From PALSA-505 sp963702235 (lineage in GTDB: Bacteria > Actinomycetota > Actinomycetes > Streptosporangiales > Streptosporangiaceae): 64,000 nucleotides of DNA. This document shows, piece after piece, positions 47,205 through 55,666 of this stretch. Location: positions 1-64,000 of the forward strand of contig CAVPBZ010000012.1 of the NCBI GenBank assembly GCA_963702235.1, written 5' to 3'. Positions within the stretch are counted from its first letter, which is position 1, and the number at the start of each line of letters is the position of its first letter. A model generated the notes under the pieces. The model had not been told where the DNA came from. It did no database searches and was given only the letters and a program-made list of their open reading frames with translations. The translations under genes and the position numbers were made by a program.

Positions 47205-48371
47205 TCAGGCCAGCGCGGCGGGTCCGCGCTTGGTCATCTGGCCGGCGATGATGCCGCGCTGCACCTCGCTGGTGCCTTCCCAGATCCGTTCCACCCGCAG
47301 CTCGCGGTAGAACCGCTCGGCCACGTTCTCCCGCATGTAGCCCCGGCCGCCGAACACCTGCACCGCCCGGTCGGCGACCCGGCCGGCCATTTCCGAGCAG
47401 TACAGCTTGGCCATCGAGCACTGCGCGTGCGCCACCTTGACATCGGCGCCGCGGTCGATGCCGCGGGCGGTCTCGTAGGCGAGCGACCGGGCCGCGAAGA
47501 ACTCCGTCATGCTGTCGGCGAGCATGCCGGCGACCAGGCCGTACTCACTGACCGGCCGGCCGCCGGCCTGCCGCTCGGCGGCGAACGCGGTCATCTCGGC
47601 GATGAGCCGCCCCGCGGCCCCCAGGCAGCGGGCGGCCACCATCAGCCGCTCGAACCGGAACCACTCGTAGGCGAACGCCATCCCGTCCCCCTCCGCCCCG
47701 ATCAGGTTGGCGGCCGGGATCCGGACATCGGTGAAGGCCACGATCGGGTGGTGGTGGCTGATCGTGTGCGTGTAGGCCGGGGTGCGCACGACCTGCACCC
47801 CGGCGCTGGGCAGGTCGACCAGGAACATGGCGTGCTCGCCGTGGTGCGGCCCGCCGTCCAGCTTGGCCTGGAAGAAGGCGTAATCGGCGGTGTTGAACGA
47901 GGTGACGTGCCATTTGATGCCGTTGAGCAGGTACCCGTCGCCGTCGCGGCGAGCGGTTGCCCCGATCGCGTTGACGTCCGAGCCCGCGCCCTCCTCGGTG
48001 ATCGCGTAGCACTCCTCCCGCTCGCCGCGGATGGCCGGGCGGACGTACCGCTCCACCTGATCGGGCGTAGCCACCTCCGGCAGCCACGACGGCGGCGTGG
48101 CGGCCGCCCAGCCGAGCGCGTTGGTGACCCGGCCGCACTGCTCCTGCACCAGCACCTGCTGCAGGGTGGTGTACTCGCCGCCGCCGAGCCCGGCTGGCAT
48201 GTTGGCCGCGTACAGGCCGAGCTCGCGCGCCCGGGCGGCGTGCTTGCCGGCGACGCCCGCGGGCAGCTCGCCGCCGGCGAGCTCGGCTGCTTCCTCGAGC
48301 GGGATCAGCTCATCGGCAAAGCTCCGCGCGCGCTCCTGGATCTCGAGGTCCTCATCTGACAGCCCGTACAT
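47205..48371 (-). CDS. Acyl-CoA dehydrogenase
   Basis: The 388-residue flavoenzyme has all family blocks. They are YAITEEGAGSDVNAIGATARRDGDGYLLNGIKWHVTS (FAD/substrate region over about residues 120-157), VFGGRGYMRENVAERFYRELRVERIWEGTSEVQRGIIAGQM at the C-terminus, and the IWEGTSE catalytic Glu. It dehydrogenates an acyl-CoA at the alpha-beta position. The substrate cannot be told from sequence. It is divergent from the FAD oxidoreductase, with a palindrome in the 163-base gap. Confidence 0.9.
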   Translation of the reverse strand: MYGLSDEDLEIQERARSFADELIPLEEAAELAGGELPAGVAGKHAARARELGLYAANMPAGLGGGEYTTLQQVLVQEQCGRVTNALGWAAATPPSWLPEVATPDQVERYVRPAIRGEREECYAITEEGAGSDVNAIGATARRDGDGYLLNGIKWHVTSFNTADYAFFQAKLDGGPHHGEHAMFLVDLPSAGVQVVRTPAYTHTISHHHPIVAFTDVRIPAANLIGAEGDGMAFAYEWFRFERLMVAARCLGAAGRLIAEMTAFAAERQAGGRPVSEYGLVAGMLADSMTEFFAARSLAYETARGIDRGADVKVAHAQCSMAKLYCSEMAGRVADRAVQVFGGRGYMRENVAERFYRELRVERIWEGTSEVQRGIIAGQMTKRGPAALA

Positions 48372-48498
48372 CGCGTCCGCTCGCCTCTCCGTCGCCCGCT
48401 CAAGCCCTCGCGCCGGAGGGGGTGTATCCGCGGTTTGCCGCCCACTGGTGGGCGTCAATCCCGCGATCAACCGCCTGCACCCGTCAGCTCCACCGGCG

Positions 48499-48518
48499 TT
48501 GACTGAATGTTCAGTTTA
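48499..48518. promoter_or_regulatory. 20-bp palindrome, operator candidate (site 2)
   Basis: TTGACTG-AATGTT-CAGTTTA, with the perfect core CTGAATGTTCAG, lies between the divergent acyl-CoA dehydrogenase and FAD oxidoreductase genes. It matches the palindrome over the Rieske start in both arms, with the same spacing of six bases. Confidence 0.65.
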
Positions 48519-48540
48519 TGGCAGCATCGGCCTTGTGCCA

Positions 48541-49752
48541 ATGCCGCTCGCGTCTGTCCCCGACACGGCCGACGCCGTCGTCGTCGGCGGCGGGACGGTG
48601 GGTGCCTGGTGCGCGTACTTCCTGCGGCAGGCCGGGCTGCGGCGAGTCGTCCTGCTCGAGAAGGGCGTGCTCGGCCAAGGCGCGAGCAGCCGGGCGGCCG
48701 GCGTGGTGCGGCTGCAGGGCGGCACCCCGGAGGCCGTGCGGCTGGGCTGCTGGTCGCGCGACTTCTATCTGCGGCAGCGTTCGGAAATGGATATTGACTC
48801 TGGGTTCGTCACCCAGGGCTATCTGCTGCCGTGTTTCACCGAGGCGGAGGTGGCGGCCGCCCGCGAGCGGATGGCCATGCAGGCCTCGCTCGGGGTGCGG
48901 GTGCAGTGGCTGGACAGCGCCGCGGTGGACGCGGCCAACCCGGCGCTGGCGCCCGGGCAGACGCTCGGCGGCACGTTCTGCCCGGACGACGGGTACATCA
49001 CGCCGCCCCGCAACGTGACCGCTTACACGGTCGCACTGGCCCGCAGCGGCGTGCACGTGGCCGAGCACGTCGCGTTCCGCGGCCTGGAACTGGACGGCGA
49101 CCGGGTCCGCGGGGTGACGACGGGCAGCGGCCCGGTCAGCACCGGGCTGGTCGTGCTCACCGGCGGGCCGAAGCTGGCCGAGGTGGGCGCGCTGGCCGGC
49201 GTCCGCATCCCGGCGGGCGGGGCCAGGCACCAGGTGGCGGTGACCGAGCAGCACCCGGACCTGCATCCGTCCCGGGTGCCGATGGTCTTCGACGTGTCCG
49301 CCGGGCTGTACTGGCGGCCGGAAGAGGGCGGCCTGCTGTTCGGGATGAGCAACCCGGACGAGCCGCCGGGCGAGAACCGCAGCGTGGATACGGCTTACCT
49401 GGAGCAGATGCGGGACCGGCTCGCCCGGCTGGTGCCGGTCACCGCCGGGCTCGGGCTGCGCCGGATCTGGGCGGCCACGATTGACTTCACCCCGGACCAC
49501 CTGCCGATCATCGGGCCGGCGCTGACCGATGCGGGCCCGCTGGGCGGCGTGACGGTCGCCTGCGCGGGCGGGGCCGGCATGATGTGGGGCCCGGCGGTGT
49601 CCCGGCTGGCGGCCGATCTCGCGCTCACCGGCGCCACCAGCGTGGCCGACGTCTCGGCGCTCGGCCTTGACCGCTTCGACGAGGCCGGCCGCAGCAAGCT
49701 GGCGGCCGATCCCATCGCGCTCCCGTTCCCGCAGACGCTGTCCTCCGCCTAA
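48541..49752 (+). CDS. FAD-dependent oxidoreductase, DadA/sarcosine oxidase-like
   Basis: The 403-residue protein has the dinucleotide-binding motif DAVVVGGGTVGAWCAYFLRQ and LLEKGVLGQGASSRAAGVVR, typical of the DAO family. It continues with FCPDDGYITPPRNVTAYTVAL, IPAGGARHQVAVTEQ and a C-terminal FTPDHLPIIGP plus GAGMMWGPAVSRLAADL. Family members oxidise amino acids or N-methylated amines such as sarcosine or dimethylglycine. A GTG two codons upstream (48535) could also be the start. A shared palindrome links it to the Rieske enzyme, and a two-step N-demethylation is a reasonable guess. Confidence 0.82.
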   Translation: MPLASVPDTADAVVVGGGTVGAWCAYFLRQAGLRRVVLLEKGVLGQGASSRAAGVVRLQGGTPEAVRLGCWSRDFYLRQRSEMDIDSGFVTQGYLLPCFTEAEVAAARERMAMQASLGVRVQWLDSAAVDAANPALAPGQTLGGTFCPDDGYITPPRNVTAYTVALARSGVHVAEHVAFRGLELDGDRVRGVTTGSGPVSTGLVVLTGGPKLAEVGALAGVRIPAGGARHQVAVTEQHPDLHPSRVPMVFDVSAGLYWRPEEGGLLFGMSNPDEPPGENRSVDTAYLEQMRDRLARLVPVTAGLGLRRIWAATIDFTPDHLPIIGPALTDAGPLGGVTVACAGGAGMMWGPAVSRLAADLALTGATSVADVSALGLDRFDEAGRSKLAADPIALPFPQTLSSA

Positions 49753-49801
49753 GAGGCGGCTTTCCCAGCCACCGGCCAACCCAGACAGGACACATGCCGT
49801 C

Positions 49802-50152
49802 ATGACCACCGCCATTCCCGCCACGCCCTTCCTCGCCGCCGCGCACGACGCGGCTCTGGAGGACTGGGGTGAGCTGCCCGAGGCCACCGGGAAACCGATG
49901 CAGACGTCAGGGACCACCCTGTGGTCCGGCGGCGATCAGGAGGCCGGCGTCTGGGAGTGCACCCCGGGCCCGTCCCGCTGGACCCTGGAGAGCAACGAGT
50001 TCGTGCACATCCTGTCCGGCCGGATGACCGTCACCCCGGACGGCGGCGAGGCCACCGAGATAGGTCCCGGCGACACCGCTGTCTTCCCCGTGGGCTGGAC
50101 CGGCACCTGGCAGATTCACGAGGTCATCCGCAAGCTGTACGTGCTGTTCTAA
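49802..50152 (+). CDS. Cupin (DUF861-type) protein
   Basis: The 116-residue single cupin has SGTTLWSGGDQEAGVWECTPG, then SNEFVHILSGRMTVTPDGGEATEIGPGDTAVFPVGWTGTWQIHEVIRKLYVLF (from about residue 64). This is the (S)-ureidoglycine aminohydrolase/DUF861 pattern also seen beside DAO-type oxidases. It lies 49 bases after the oxidoreductase stop and is probably in the same transcript. The exact reaction is unknown. Confidence 0.78.
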   Translation: MTTAIPATPFLAAAHDAALEDWGELPEATGKPMQTSGTTLWSGGDQEAGVWECTPGPSRWTLESNEFVHILSGRMTVTPDGGEATEIGPGDTAVFPVGWTGTWQIHEVIRKLYVLF

Positions 50153-50189
50153 TAAGCTGCCTTCTTGTCGTCACTGAGGAGGCAGCCCG

Positions 50190-51098
50190 ATGAGCACGCC
50201 CGCCCGGCCGCTGAGATTCGGCCTGGTCGGGACCGGGCACTGGGCCCGCATCATGCACGCCCCCGTCCTCGCCTCGACCGACGGGATCGAGTTCGCGGCG
50301 GTCTGGGGCCGCAATTTCGAGGCCGCCGAAGCGCTGGCGGCCGAGCACGGCGCCTCCGCGCACAGCGACCTGGACCTCTTCCTGGCCGACGTGGACGCGG
50401 TCGCGTTCGCGGTGCCGCCGGACGTGCAGAGCACGATCGCGGTGCGGGCCGCTCGGGTCGGCAAGCACCTGCTGCTGGAAAAGCCCATCGCCATCTCCGC
50501 GGCGGACGCCGACCGGCTCGTCGATACGGTGCAGGAGAGCGGCGTCGCCTCGGTCGTCTTCTTCACCGCCCGGTTCCGGGCCGATGTCAGGGCCTGGCTG
50601 GCCGACGTCGCGAGCCAGGGTCCGTGGGCGGGCGGCTCCGCGGTCTGGCTCGGGTCGGCGCTGGGGACTGCCAGCCCGTTCAACACCCCGTGGCGGCAGG
50701 TGAAAGGCGGCCTGTGGGACCTGGGGCCGCACCTGGTCTCGCTGCTGTGGGCCTGCCTGGGCCCGGTGACCTCGGTGACCGCCGATGCCGGCCAGGCCGA
50801 CCTCACGTACCTGGTGCTGCACCACGACGGCGGGGCGACCAGCGCGGCGACGGTTACCCTGAGCGCGCCCGAGGCCGCGGCGGGCTTCGACCTGTACCTG
50901 TGGGGCGACCTCGGGCGGACCGTCGCGCCCGCGGAAAGCGACGAGTCGCAGGCGGCGCTGCGGACCGCTCTCACCGAACTGGTGGGCAACGCCCGGTCCG
51001 GGCGCGTGGATCACCCCTGTGACGTGCGCTTCGGCCGTGACGTCGTGCACGTGCTGGCCGAGGCGCAGCACCAGATGGACGCCCTGCCCGGGGCCTGA
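50190..51098 (+). CDS. Gfo/Idh/MocA family oxidoreductase
   Basis: The 302-residue NAD(P)-dependent oxidoreductase has the Rossmann start LRFGLVGTGHWARIMHAPVL and the family EKP motif (HLLLEKPIAISAADADRL). The substrate-domain region is GGLWDLGPHLVSLLWACLG, with the conserved DxxxH pattern (D-L-G-P-H). GAGGAGGCAG precedes the ATG. It is 37 bases after the cupin gene, and the set reads as one operon with the FAD oxidoreductase. Confidence 0.87.
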   Translation: MSTPARPLRFGLVGTGHWARIMHAPVLASTDGIEFAAVWGRNFEAAEALAAEHGASAHSDLDLFLADVDAVAFAVPPDVQSTIAVRAARVGKHLLLEKPIAISAADADRLVDTVQESGVASVVFFTARFRADVRAWLADVASQGPWAGGSAVWLGSALGTASPFNTPWRQVKGGLWDLGPHLVSLLWACLGPVTSVTADAGQADLTYLVLHHDGGATSAATVTLSAPEAAAGFDLYLWGDLGRTVAPAESDESQAALRTALTELVGNARSGRVDHPCDVRFGRDVVHVLAEAQHQMDALPGA

Positions 51099-51171
51099 GC
51101 GCCGGCAAGTTGCTGCAGCTCCACGGGACCAGCTGCCTGCTCGATTCTGACCGCGCGCTAGGCCTTCCCCG

Positions 51172-51590
51172 CTAGTGGAAGGCCAACGGCAGCCGGGGTG
51201 CCTCGGCGGCGAGGATCGAGCAGTAGCCCCGGCAGTCTGCCGGGTCCTGCGCCGCGGCGCGCGCGGCCAGCGCCGCGAGCTGGTCGCGGGTCCGCGTGAG
51301 CTCGGCCAGCCTAGTCTCCACCTCGGTCAGCCGCCGGGCGATCAGGTCAGTGACGTGGGTACAGGGCGGCTGGCCGCCATCGCGGATGTCCAGCACCTGC
51401 CGGACGGCGGCGAGGGTGAGCCCGGCGGCCTGGGCGTGCCGGATGAAGGCGAGGCGCTCGAGGATGGCCGGGTCGTAGTCGCGGTAGCCGGCCGGGTCCG
51501 GGCCGGCGGCGGGAGCAGGCGCTGGTCTTCCCAGAACCGGATCGTCTTGGCCGGCACCCCGGCCTGCCCGGCGACCTCGCCGATCCTCAT
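51172..51590 (-). CDS. MerR family metal-responsive regulator (frame broken)
   Basis: The N-terminal HTH MRIGEVAGQAGVPAKTIRFWEDQRLLPP reads in one frame. The rest (GYRDYDPAILERLAFIRHAQAAGLTLAAVRQVLDI onward) reads in another after about 51510, so one indel separates them. Metal-ligand Cys are placed as in ZntR/MerR-type sensors: PPCTHVTDL before the dimer helix, and DCRGYC near the C-terminus. Position next to a merB-like gene suggests a response to mercury or organomercury, though Zn/Cd/Pb sensing cannot be excluded. Two dyad promoters lie between the divergent genes. Confidence 0.78.
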
Positions 51591-51601
51591 CCACGCGCCC
51601 C

Positions 51602-51632
51602 TTGACATTCCTGCTGGCTGGAAGGTTTAGCG
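51602..51632 (+). promoter_or_regulatory. MerR-type promoter, box 1
   Basis: TTGACA (51602-51607), a 19-base spacer carrying an imperfect dyad (ACATTCC ... GGAAGGT), then TTAGCG. The overlong spacer with a dyad is the classic architecture for MerR activation. It overlaps the translation start region of the merR gene. Confidence 0.6.
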
Positions 51633-51749
51633 TAGCAGGCGGATCGGCCAGCCCGCCGCCGGCGGGCCAGCGACCCGGCGGGCCAGCGACCCGGCCGGCC
51701 CCGCGGATGAAGGAGCGCCCTCGCGGGATTCCGGGACGATGACCAGCCC

Positions 51750-51781
51750 TTGACCTTCCAGTGGGGTGGAAGGTCTACCGT
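51750..51781 (+). promoter_or_regulatory. MerR-type promoter, box 2
   Basis: TTGACC (51750-51755) and TACCGT (51776-51781) are separated by 20 bases. The perfect dyad GACCTTCCA-GTGGGG-TGGAAGGTC lies at 51752-51775. It resembles CueR-class sites (ACCTTCC...GGAAGGT) and lies 40-70 bases before the merB-like start, so it should drive that gene. Confidence 0.75.
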
Positions 51782-51819
51782 CTGGCGCAGAGGCAATGAG
51801 GGGGGAAGGACCAGCGACG

Positions 51820-52797
51820 ATGCGGATCACGGTTCTGACGGTTCCGGACTGCCCGAACGCTCTTGTTGCCACCGCGCGGATCACCGCCGCGCTCGCCGGG
51901 CGGCCTGCATCGGTGGAGCGGGTGGAGGTCACCGGGCAAGCGGAGGCCGCACGGCTGGGGATGACCGGCTCGCCCACCATCCTGCTCGACGGCGTGGATC
52001 CCTTCGCCGCGGCCGGGGCGGCGCCGAGCGTGTCGTGCCGGATCTACCGCGGGCCTGACGGCGCGGCAGGCGGGGCGCCGAGCGTGCAGGACCTCACGAC
52101 CGCGCTCTCAGCTGCAGGCTTGCCCGGCGCGGCCGGGGACGATGGCTGCGCGGCAGAGGTGCCCGATCCGGTCGGCCGCGGGGGGCGGAGCCGCCGCGCG
52201 CCGGCCGCTGGCGGGCTGCGGGCGGTGCATCAGGCGGTGCTGCGGCACTTCGCCGCCGCCGGATCGGCCCCGGAGCCGGAGGCGCTGGAGCCGGCCGCCG
52301 CCCGGTACGGGCGCACTGCCGGGGAGGTGCTGGCCGAGCTTGACCGCGAGGACTTCCTGACCCTCGGCGCGGACGGGAAGATCCGTGCAGCGTACCCCTT
52401 CTCCGCCAGGCGGACGCCGCACCGGGTCCGGATCAGCGGCGGCGCGGAGGTGTGGTCGATGTGCGCGATCGACGCGCTGGGTATCCCGGCCATGCTCGGC
52501 CAGGACGTCGTCATCACCTCAGCCGACCCGGTGACCGGCGAGCCGGTCACCGTCACCGCCGGCCCGGACCGCACCACCGCCTGGCAGCCCGGCCGTGCGG
52601 TGGTATTCCTCGGCAGCCGCAGCTGCTCCGGCCCGGCAGCCACGGTCTGCTGCGACGCACTCAACTTCTTCACCAGCACAGCCTCGGCACGCACCTGGGC
52701 ACGCGAGCACCCGGACGTGACCGGCACGGTCGTCGGCCAGGCCCGCGCCGAGGAAATCGCACGGCAGACCTTCGGCGACCTGCTAGTCGACGACTGA
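51820..52797 (+). CDS. Thioredoxin-like domain fused to alkylmercury lyase (MerB)
   Basis: The 325-residue fusion has an N-terminal domain with a thioredoxin/glutaredoxin-like pattern (MRITVLTVPDCPNALVATAR, then GMTGSPTILLDGVDPF). A linker follows, and then a MerB domain from about residue 130. The catalytic set of organomercurial lyase is present with exact spacing. WSMCAIDALG gives C215 and D218, and CCDALNFF gives C278, 63 residues after C215, as between C96 and C159 of the classical enzyme. MerB breaks the carbon-mercury bond. The N-terminal Cys may pass Hg on. No merA is seen nearby. GGAAGGA lies upstream of the ATG. Confidence 0.85.
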   Translation: MRITVLTVPDCPNALVATARITAALAGRPASVERVEVTGQAEAARLGMTGSPTILLDGVDPFAAAGAAPSVSCRIYRGPDGAAGGAPSVQDLTTALSAAGLPGAAGDDGCAAEVPDPVGRGGRSRRAPAAGGLRAVHQAVLRHFAAAGSAPEPEALEPAAARYGRTAGEVLAELDREDFLTLGADGKIRAAYPFSARRTPHRVRISGGAEVWSMCAIDALGIPAMLGQDVVITSADPVTGEPVTVTAGPDRTTAWQPGRAVVFLGSRSCSGPAATVCCDALNFFTSTASARTWAREHPDVTGTVVGQARAEEIARQTFGDLLVDD

Positions 52798-52944
52798 CCG
52801 GCCCAGGCCGCAGCGCCGCGCATGGAGGCTGCCCTCGGCAGAAGAACTCGCCTGCGGGCTCGCTGGGCCAGGACGGATCAGGGCGTGCGGTCAAGTTCGG
52901 AACGCAGCCGGATGGTATCGATGTCATATCCCTGCAGCAACGCG

Positions 52945-53283
52945 CTAGAACGGCGGACCGCACAGCGGTGTTCGGCGCCGGCCGCCGCCGCGCCACCACG
53001 GCCGTCGGCTGGCCCGCCAGATCGCCGCCGCGACCGCCTCCGCGCCGAACGTTGTGATCAGCAGCTGGCGCGCCGTCTCCACGTCGATCCCAACGGCCCG
53101 CAACGCACCGGCGTCATCGGCGCGCGAGCGCGGCATCTGCCCACGCGCGGAAAGCCGCTGCATCTCGGCGCGGCCGCGAGCAAGATCCAGGCCGTGTGCC
53201 CGCAGCAGGGACGACGCCTGGCTGGCCTGTCCCGGAGCAAGCCAAGGATCACGTGCTCGTCACCGACGCGGATCCGGTGAGGA
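52945..53283 (-). pseudogene. Clp N-terminal repeat protein, remnant
   Basis: The fragment reads as the second Clp_N repeat of a ClpC-like adaptor. RIRVGDEHVILGLLRDRP is in one frame, then LLRAHGLDLA..EMQRLSARGQMPR and DDAGALRAVGIDVETARQLLITTFGAEAV in another after about 53215. Its 5' side runs into the C-terminal codons of the TetR gene on the same strand, so the N-terminal repeat is missing. It ends at TAG in 52945-52947. It is probably not functional. Confidence 0.65.
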
Positions 53284-53916
53284 AGAGTCGGCACCAGGCG
53301 TCGGCGAGCCATTGCTCGAACCGCTGCGGGGACCAGCCGCGTTCGTGGACCAGGAGGGAGTAGAACTCCGCGGAGTTCATGCTCCAGACGATGTCGGCGA
53401 CCTCACCAATGCCGAGTCCGGGTTGCAGTTCGCCGGTGTCGATGAGGTCCTGGGCGAACAGGCGCATGTTTGCCGCCCGGCGGCGGGCGATCTCGTCGCG
53501 GATGCGGGCCAGCTCGGGGGCGTGCGCGGCGGCGTCACGCAAGACCAGGTGCAGGGGGCCATCCGCGCGGAGATGGCGCGCACCGCGGCGGCGTACAGCT
53601 GAATTTTCTGCCGGGCACCGGCCGCGGCCCTGATGCGCCGGACGTAGTCGCGTTCCTGGGCGGGCACCGGTTCGTCCGTGCCGGAGATCGCCGTCTCGAG
53701 CAGCAGCCGGAACAGCACGGGCTTCGTGCCGACGGCCGCGTACAGGGTGTCCACCGCGACGCCGGCCGCCGCGGCGATCTGGGCCACCGTGGTCGGCGCG
53801 TAGCCCTGCGCGCTGAACAGCCCTCGGGCCGCGTCCAGGATTTTCCGCCGGGTCCGGCTGGCCTGTTCGGCCCGCAGCGGCGACCGGTAGCCCCGACCCT
53901 TGACGTTCCCTGTCAT
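53249..53916 (-). CDS. TetR family transcriptional regulator (frame broken)
   Basis: The DNA-binding domain is RTRRKILDAARGLFSAQGYAPTTVAQIAAAAGVAVDTLYAAVGTKPVLF (about residues 18-66). The ligand domain continues with LLETAISGTDEPVPAQERDYVRRI. At about 53560 the frame changes to read LRDAAAHAPELARIRDEIARRRAANMRLFAQDL, ending GSASVTST. It diverges from the cupin gene at 53997 and probably represses it. The AT-rich divergent segment has ATGAA and TTCAT arms around the TetR start. Confidence 0.8.
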
Positions 53917-53996
53917 GAACCGTATATTGCCAGTATTCATCCGAAGAATCTTCGGATCAAATATGCCCGGATGACCCCGGGCGCGAGGGGGAACCG

Positions 53997-54506
53997 ATGG
54001 ACAGTCAGCTCGCCACCACCGTGCTGGTGCGCGGACCGGGGGAAGGCCCGGCCACCTGGGCGATGGGATCGCTGTTCGAGCGGCTGGCATCGGGCGAGGA
54101 GACCGGCGGCGCGTTCGGCATGTCGCTGATCACCCAGCCGCCCGGCACCGCCACGCCGCTGCATGTTCACTCCCGGGAGGCCGAGGCCTTCTACCTGCTG
54201 GACGGGACGCTCACCTACCAGGCGGGCGAGGAACTGCACCACCTGGCCGCCGGGTCCTTCATCTACCTCCCGCCCGGCGTGCCGCACGCGTTCCGCGTCA
54301 CCGGCACCACCCCGGTGCGGTTCCTCGGGCTCGTTGCCCCCGGCGGCCTGATGAGCCTGTACGACGAGGTGGGCATCCCAGCGCGCGAACGCAGGCTGCC
54401 CGGCCCGGACGGCCTGCCCATGGACGAAGAAATCATGCACTGGATCGAGGTCAGTCCCAGGTACGGGCTCAGCGTGACCGGCCCGCCCATCCCCGCCGAG
54501 AGCTGA
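53997..54506 (+). CDS. Cupin domain protein, quercetinase-like
   Basis: The 169-residue protein has cupin motif 1 (TPLHVHSREAEAFYLLDGTL) and motif 2 (FIYLPPGVPHAFRVTG), which together supply the His/His/Glu/His metal ligands. This type is close to quercetin 2,3-dioxygenase-like small cupins. It is divergent from a TetR gene and has no other neighbours in its unit. Confidence 0.82.
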   Translation: MDSQLATTVLVRGPGEGPATWAMGSLFERLASGEETGGAFGMSLITQPPGTATPLHVHSREAEAFYLLDGTLTYQAGEELHHLAAGSFIYLPPGVPHAFRVTGTTPVRFLGLVAPGGLMSLYDEVGIPARERRLPGPDGLPMDEEIMHWIEVSPRYGLSVTGPPIPAES

Positions 54507-54683
54507 GACTCACCGGCGCCTGGCCGCCAGTACCGACCCGTGATTACCAGCAGTAAGCCACTAGCCTTTCCGGAACCTTGAAAAGAGAACCACTTCTCCG
54601 CAAGACTAGGCAAAAGCCAACCCAGGAAGCGTTCGTTATCCAAGGATCTGCCCGACGCTGCTGGTTTCCTAGACAGGGTCTCG

Positions 54684-55328
54684 ATGCGGCTGTCTAAGTG
54701 CGCGCACACGCTATTCGCCGCCAGCGCGGCAATCGCCCTGACCGCCGGGCTGGGCGGGAGTCCGGCTCTCGCGTCTGCCCGCACCTGGACTGTAACCCCC
54801 GGGGGAAGCTACACCGGGACGCTCTTCGCCAACAACTTGTCTGTCTTCGACTCGCACACAGGCCAGACGGCCTCATGCGGTCCCGGCACGTCAACCGCGC
54901 ACCTGCAGTTCAAGTCCGGCAGCGGACTGTCCAACCCCATCGGGAAGTTCGCTGCCGTCAGCTTCACCATGTGCTCATCCAGCACCAGCTTCTCCTTCAC
55001 TGTGACCGCCGGGGGTCTCCCGTGGCAGATCCGGGCGACCAGCTATACCCCGACCAACGATGTCGTCCACGGCAAGTACCTGCATCTCCACCTGGCCATC
55101 TCCGGCACCTACTGCTCGGCGGTCATCGACGGCACCGGCCCCGCCGCACACAACGGCACGGTGCCCTTCGAGTGGAGCGGCAACGAGCTCCAGACCAGAT
55201 TCAAGAATGGCGGCAACCTGCACGTCTACAACGTGAACGGCTGCAATGGGAACTTCAACGACGGCGACCCAGTAGTCCTCTACACCAGTTACCTCATCAG
55301 CCAGCCGCTGACCATCACCAGTCCCTGA
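54684..55328 (+). CDS. Secreted beta-rich protein of unknown function
   Basis: The 214-residue protein has an Ala-rich signal peptide (LFAASAAIALTAGLGGSPAL, cleavage after ALASA). The mature part is rich in Ser/Thr/Gly with alternating hydrophobic strands. Four spaced Cys (TASCGPG, TMCSSS, TYCSAV, NGCNGN) could form two disulfides. I do not recognise a family. GC is somewhat lower here than in the neighbouring genes. Confidence 0.6.
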   Translation: MRLSKCAHTLFAASAAIALTAGLGGSPALASARTWTVTPGGSYTGTLFANNLSVFDSHTGQTASCGPGTSTAHLQFKSGSGLSNPIGKFAAVSFTMCSSSTSFSFTVTAGGLPWQIRATSYTPTNDVVHGKYLHLHLAISGTYCSAVIDGTGPAAHNGTVPFEWSGNELQTRFKNGGNLHVYNVNGCNGNFNDGDPVVLYTSYLISQPLTITSP

Positions 55329-55666
55329 GCCCAGATGAGCGACCCGAAGTCCCGCCGGCTCCCAGCGACAGCTGCCCGGCTTCGGTGGTGCGCCGCCAGA
55401 TCTGCGCGTCCACCCTCGCCTGCCAGGGCCCGGGACCGCCGGTGAGCCACTGACCGGGCACTACCGCCGGGCCTATCCGGACGAGCTCGGCCCGGCCCCC
55501 GCTCACGCCGCATAGCACCGATAGTCGGCCGCCACTTACTTACCTGTCAAAGTCACAGGTCTTGGTACCTTGTCAACCGCGTCTGGAGCCCGGCGAGCCT
55601 CTCCACGGTGATCGCTCACCATCGCCGGGCCACGGCGCGGCACAGGCGGCCCTCGACGCGGCGGGA

